Shown here piece by piece: positions 59,815-64,000 of a stretch of DNA of 64,000 nt (the first letter of the stretch is position 1; every line of letters starts with the position of its first letter). The translations under genes and the position numbers were made by a program. The notes below the pieces were generated by a model, which searched no databases, was not told the DNA's origin, and saw only the letters and a list, made by a program, of their open reading frames with translations. Source of the DNA: Aplectana chamaeleonis (lineage: Eukaryota > Nematoda > Chromadorea > Rhabditida > Cosmocercidae); contig JAPDOI010000966.1 in the NCBI GenBank assembly GCA_029168955.1, positions 1 through 64,000 on the forward strand, in the 5' to 3' direction.

Positions 59815-60112
59815 ATCCAAATGGGTGTGCGCGGAACGCCGTAAAAAGTTTGTGGGACCCAAATGAGGGTGCGCGGGACGCCGTAGAAAGTGTGTGGGAT
59901 CCGAATGAGAGTGCGCCGGACACCGTAAAAAGTGTGTGGGACCCAAGTGGATCTGCTCCGGGCCCCGTATAAAATCTGCGGTACCCAAGTGGAAATGCGC
60001 CGGACGCCATGGAAAGTGTGGGGGACCCAAATGGGTGTGCGCGGAACGCCGTACAAAGTTTATGGGACCCAAATGAGGGTACGCGGGACGCCATAGAAAG
60101 TGTGTGGGATCC
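59815..60112 (+). repeat. Internal long-range duplicate, right copy
   Basis: Counterpart of 51541-51838. The offset is 8,274 bp, exactly 197 x 42, at both ends of the segment. A third copy of the same marker set, with more changes, lies at about 29960-30270. Confidence 0.85.
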
Positions 60113-63100
60113 AAATGAGAGTGCGCCGGACACCGTAGAAAGTGTGTGGGACCCAAGTGGATCTGCTCCGGGCCCCGTATAAAATGTGCGGTACCCAAGT
60201 GGAAATGCGCCGGACGCCATGGAAAGTGTGGGGGACCCAAATGGGTGTGCGCGGGACGCCGTAGAAAGTGTGTGGGATCCAAATGAGAGTGCGCCGGACA
60301 CCGTAGAAAGTGTTTGGGACCCAAGTGGATCTGCTCCGGGCCCCGTATAAAATGTGCGGTACCCAAGTGGAAATGCGCCGGACGCCATGGAAAGTGAGGG
60401 GACCCAAATGGGTGTGCGCGGGACGCCGTAGAAAGTGTGTGGGATCCAAATGAGAGTGCGCCGGACACCGTAGAAAGTGTGTGGGACCCAAGTGGATCTG
60501 CTCCGGGCCCCGTATAAAATGTGCGGTACCCAAGTGGAAATGCGCCGGACGCCATGGAAAGTGTGGGGGACCCAAATGGGTGTGCGCGGGACGCCGTAGA
60601 AAGTGTGTGGGATCCAAATGAGAGTGCGCCGGACACCGTAGAAAGTGTGTGGGACCCAAGTGGATCTGCTCCGGGCCCCGTATAAAATGTGCGGTACCCA
60701 AGTGGAAATGCGCCGGACGCCATGGAAAGTGTGGGGGACCCAAATGGGTGTGCGCGGGACGCCGTAGAAAGTGTGTGGGATCCAAATGAGAGTGCGCCGG
60801 ACACCGTAGAAAGTGTGTGGGACCCAAAGTGGATCTGCTCCGGGCACCGTATAAATGTGTGGTACCCAAGTGGAAATGCGCCGGACGCCGTGGAAAGTGA
60901 GGGGACCCAAATGGGTGTGCGCGGGATGCCGTAGAAAGTGTGTGGGATCAAAATGAGAGTGCGCCGGACACCGTAGAAAGTGTGTGGGACCCAAGTGGAT
61001 CTGCTCCGGGCACCGTATGAAATGTGCGGTACCCAAGTGGAAATGCGCCGGACGCCATGGAAAGTGTGGGGGACTCAAATGGGGGTGCGCGGGACGCCGT
61101 AGAAAGTGTGTGGGATCCAAATGAGAGTGCGCCGGACACCGTAGAAAGTGTGTGGGACCAAAGTGGATCTGCTCCGGGCCCCGTATAAAATGTGCGGTAC
61201 CCAAGTGGACATGCGCCGGACGCCGTAAAAAGTTTGTGGGACCCAAATGAGGGTGCGCGGGACGCCGTAGAAAGTGTGTGGGATCCGAATAAGAGTGCGC
61301 CGGACACCGTAGAAAGTGTGTGGGACCCAAGTGGATCTGCTCCGGGCCCCGTATAAAATGTGCGGTACCCAAGTGGAAATGCCCCGGGGGCCATGGAAAG
61401 TGTGGGGGACCCAAATGGGTGTGCGCGGGATGCCGTAGAAAGTGTGTGGGATCAAAATAAGAGTGCGCCGGACACCGTAGAAAGTGTGTGGGACCCAAGT
61501 GGATCTGCTCCGGGCCCCGTATAAAATGTGCGGTACCCAAGTGGAAATGCGCCGGACGCCATGGAAAGTGTGGGGGACCCAAATGGGTGTGCGCGGGACG
61601 AAGTAGAAAGTGTGTGGGATCCAAAAGAGAGTGCGCCGGACACCGTAGAAAGTGGGTGGGACCCAAGTGGATCTGCTCCGGGCCCCGTATAAAATGTGCG
61701 GTACCCAAGTGGAAATGCGCCGGACGCCATGAAAAGTGTGGGGACCCAAATGGGTGTGCGCGGAACGCCGTAAAAAGTTTGTGGGACCCAAATGAGGGTG
61801 CGCGGGACGCCGCTAGAAAGTGTGTGGGATCAAAATGAGAGTGCGCCGGACACCGTAGAAAGTGGGTGGGACCCAAGTGGATCTGCTCCGGGCCCCGTAT
61901 AAAATGTGCGGTACCCAAGTGGAAATGCGCCGGACGCCATGAAAAGTGTGGGGGACCCAAATGGGTGTGCGCGGGATGCCGTAGAAAGTGTGTGGGATCA
62001 AAATGAGAGTGCGCCGGACACCGTAGAAAGTGTGTGGGACCCAAGTGGATCTGCTCCGGGCCCCGTATAAAATGTGCGGTACCTAAGTGGAAATGCGCCG
62101 GACGCCATGGAAAGTGTGGGGGACCTAAATGGGTGTGCGCGGAACGCCGTAGAAAGTGTGTGGGGTCCGAATGAGAGTGCGCCGGACACCGTAGAAAGTG
62201 TGTGGGACCCAAGTGAATCTGCTCCGGGCCCCGTATAAAATGTGCGGTACCCAAGTGGAAATGCGCCGGACGCCATGGAAAGTGTGGGGGATCCAAATGG
62301 GTGTGCGCGGAATGCCGTAAAAAGTTTATGGGACCCAAATGAGGGTGCGCGGGACGCCGTAGAAAGTGTGTGGGATCCAAATGAGAGTGCGCCGGACACC
62401 GTAGAAAGTGTGTGGGACCCAAGTGGATCTGCTCCGGGCCCCGTAAAATGTGCGGTACCCAAGTGGACATGCGCCGGCCGCCATGGAAAGTGTGGGGGGA
62501 CCCAAATGAGGGTGCGCGGGACGCCGTAGAAAGTGTGTGGGGTCCGAATGAGAGTGCGCCGGACACCGTAAAAAGTGTGTGGGACCCAAGTGGATCTGCT
62601 CCGGGCCCCGTATCAAAATGTGCGGTACCCAAGTGGAAATGCGCCGGACGCCATGGAAAGTGTGGGGACCCAAATGGGTGCGCGGGACGCCGTAGAAAGT
62701 GTGTGGGATCCAAATGAGAGTGCGCCGGACACCGTAGAAAGTGTGTGGGACCCAAGTGGATCTGCTCCGGGCCCCGTATGAAATGTGCGGTACCCAAGTG
62801 GAAATGCGCCGGACGCCATGGAAAGTGTGGGGACCCAAATGGGTGTGCGCGGGACGCCGTAGAAAGTGTGTGGGATCCAAATGAGAGTGCGCCGGACACC
62901 GTAGAAAGTGTGTGGGACCCAAGTGGATCTGCTCCGGGCCCCGTATAAAATGTGCGGTACCCAAGTGGAAATGCGCCGGACGCCATGGAAAGTGTGGGGA
63001 CCCAAATGGGTGTGCGCGGGACGCCGTAGAAAGTGTGTGGGATCCAAATGAGAGTGCGCCGGACACCGTAGAAAGTGTGTGGGACCCAAGTGGATCTGCT

Positions 63101-64000
63101 CCCGGGCCCCGTATAAAATGTGCGGTACCCAAGTGGAAATGCGCCGGACGCCATGGAAAGTGTGGGGACCCAAATGGGTGTGCGCGGGACGCCGTAGAAA
63201 GTGTGTGGGATCCAAATGAGAGTGCGCCGGACACCGTAGAAAGTGTGTGGGACCCAAGTGGATCTGCTCCGGGCCCCGTATAAAATGTGCGGTACCCAAG
63301 TGGAAATGCGCCGGACGCCATGGAAAGTGTGGGGACCCAAATGGGTGTGCGCGGAACGCCGTAAAAGTTTGTGGGACCCAAATGAGGGTGCGCGGGACAC
63401 CGTATAAAGTGTGTGGGATCCAAATGAGAGTGCGCCGGACACCGTAGAAAGTGTGTGGGACCCAAGTGGATCTGCTCCGGGCCCCGCATAAAAAGTGCGG
63501 TACCCAAGTGGAAGTGCGCCGGACGCCATGGAAAGTGTGGGGACCCAAATGGGTGTGCGCGGAACGCCGTAAAAAAGTTTGTGGGACCCAAATGAGGGTG
63601 CGCGGGACGCCGTATAAAGTGTGTGGGATCCAAATGAGAGTGCGCCGGACACCGTAGAAAGTGTGTGGGACCCAAGTGGATCTGCTCCGGGCCCCGTATA
63701 AAATGTGCGGTACCCAAGTGGAAGTGCGCCGGACGCCATGGAAAGTGTGGGGACCCAAATGGTGTGCGCGGAACGCCGTAAAAGTTGTGGGACCCAAATG
63801 AGGGTGCGCGGGACGCCGTAGAAAGTGTGTGGAATCCAAATGAGAGTGCGTCCGATACCGTATAAAGTGTGTGGGACCCAAGTGGATCTGCTCCGGCCCC
63901 GTATAAAATGTGCGTTACCCAAGTGGAAATGCGCCGGACGCCATGGAAAGTGAGGGGACCCAAATGGGTGTGCGCGGGACGCCGTAGAAAGTGTGTGGGA

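Larger units (their letters stand above)
20689..64000 (+). repeat. Higher-order satellite array: 42-bp monomers in 210/168/126-bp units, at least 43 kb
   Basis: A continuous head-to-tail array, all in one orientation, reaching the right edge. Five monomer types of exactly 42 bp recur in order. A: begins ATGTGCGGTACC, ends GCCATGGAAA. B: begins GTGTGGGGGACC, ends GGAACGCCGTAAAAA. C: begins GTTTGTGGGACC, ends GGGACGCCGTAGAAA. D: begins GTGTGTGGGATCC, ends GGACACCGTAGAAA. E: begins GTGTGTGGGACC, ends GGGCCCCGTATAAA. A-B-C-D-E makes a 210-bp higher-order repeat. A-(B/C hybrid)-D-E makes 168 bp, or 167 when one G of the B run is missing. A-B-(C/E hybrid) makes 126 bp. GC content of the monomers is about 57%, well above the flanks. 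The span divided by 42 gives roughly 1,000 monomers. The plus-strand consensus lacks TTA, CTA and TCA, so the minus strand is open in all three frames. I do not recognise the family. No TTAGGC telomere repeat is seen. Confidence 0.95.

Noticed and set aside
20977..63657. Many plus-strand frames of about 60-160 codons in the array
   Set aside because: They end once per higher-order unit at the TAA in GTATAAA or at TGA/TAG in other frames. They are periodic artefacts of the satellite.
20689..64000. CRISPR array, because of the short regular repeats
   Set aside because: There are no unique spacers. Each 42-bp unit is a diverged copy of the next, the units are contiguous, and the context is eukaryotic.
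20689..64000. Telomeric or rDNA repeat
   Set aside because: No TTAGGC-type telomere words and no rRNA signature. The unit is 42 bp with higher-order structure.

Overview
The window looks like nuclear DNA of a nematode, most likely a strongylid or hookworm-like species. The evidence is a ten-exon gene with small nematode-type introns and T-rich CAG acceptors. Its product resembles nematode core-1 beta-1,3-galactosyltransferases. Decayed non-LTR retrotransposons, one of the RTE type familiar from hookworms, and many TA-flanked MITEs surround it. No bacterial-style operon, CRISPR array, rRNA or tRNA was recognised.

Layout. (1) 1-7.4 kb is AT-rich intergenic DNA. It holds the 3' end of an RTE-like retrotransposon (1-440), a long CG dinucleotide tract (911-996), two complete TA-flanked MITEs (3143-3584 and 6393-6849) and a larger inverted-repeat structure (5002-6380) that encloses a perfect 25-bp inverted repeat. 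(2) 7,415-19,315 is the only gene I can support: a C1GALT1-like type II Golgi glycosyltransferase, reconstructed here as ten exons encoding 367 residues. Exon 1 carries the signal anchor, exon 2 the stem, and exons 3-10 the catalytic domain with its DDD metal-binding motif. Intron 2 holds a CATT microsatellite and a 600-bp pyrimidine-rich tract. Intron 3 is about 8 kb and is packed with MITEs and two tandem copies of a broken LINE. (3) 19.3-20.7 kb is downstream DNA with a 129-bp hairpin-forming palindrome. (4) From about 20,690 to the right edge (at least 43.3 kb, about 68% of the window) there is one uninterrupted head-to-tail satellite array.

The satellite is the most notable object. Its basic unit is 42 bp. 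Five diverged monomer types (called A-E here) are arranged in a fixed order to make a 210-bp higher-order repeat. Shorter higher-order repeats of 168 bp (often 167) and 126 bp are built with hybrid monomers (B/C, C/D, C/E), the expected products of in-register unequal exchange. The minus strand of the consensus has no stop in any frame, which creates apparent ORFs of up to 3,423 codons; I regard these as a by-product of the repeat and not as genes.

Limits: exon boundaries, family assignments and the host group come from reading the sequence only. The indel-rich patches in the satellite may be assembly or base-calling artefacts.
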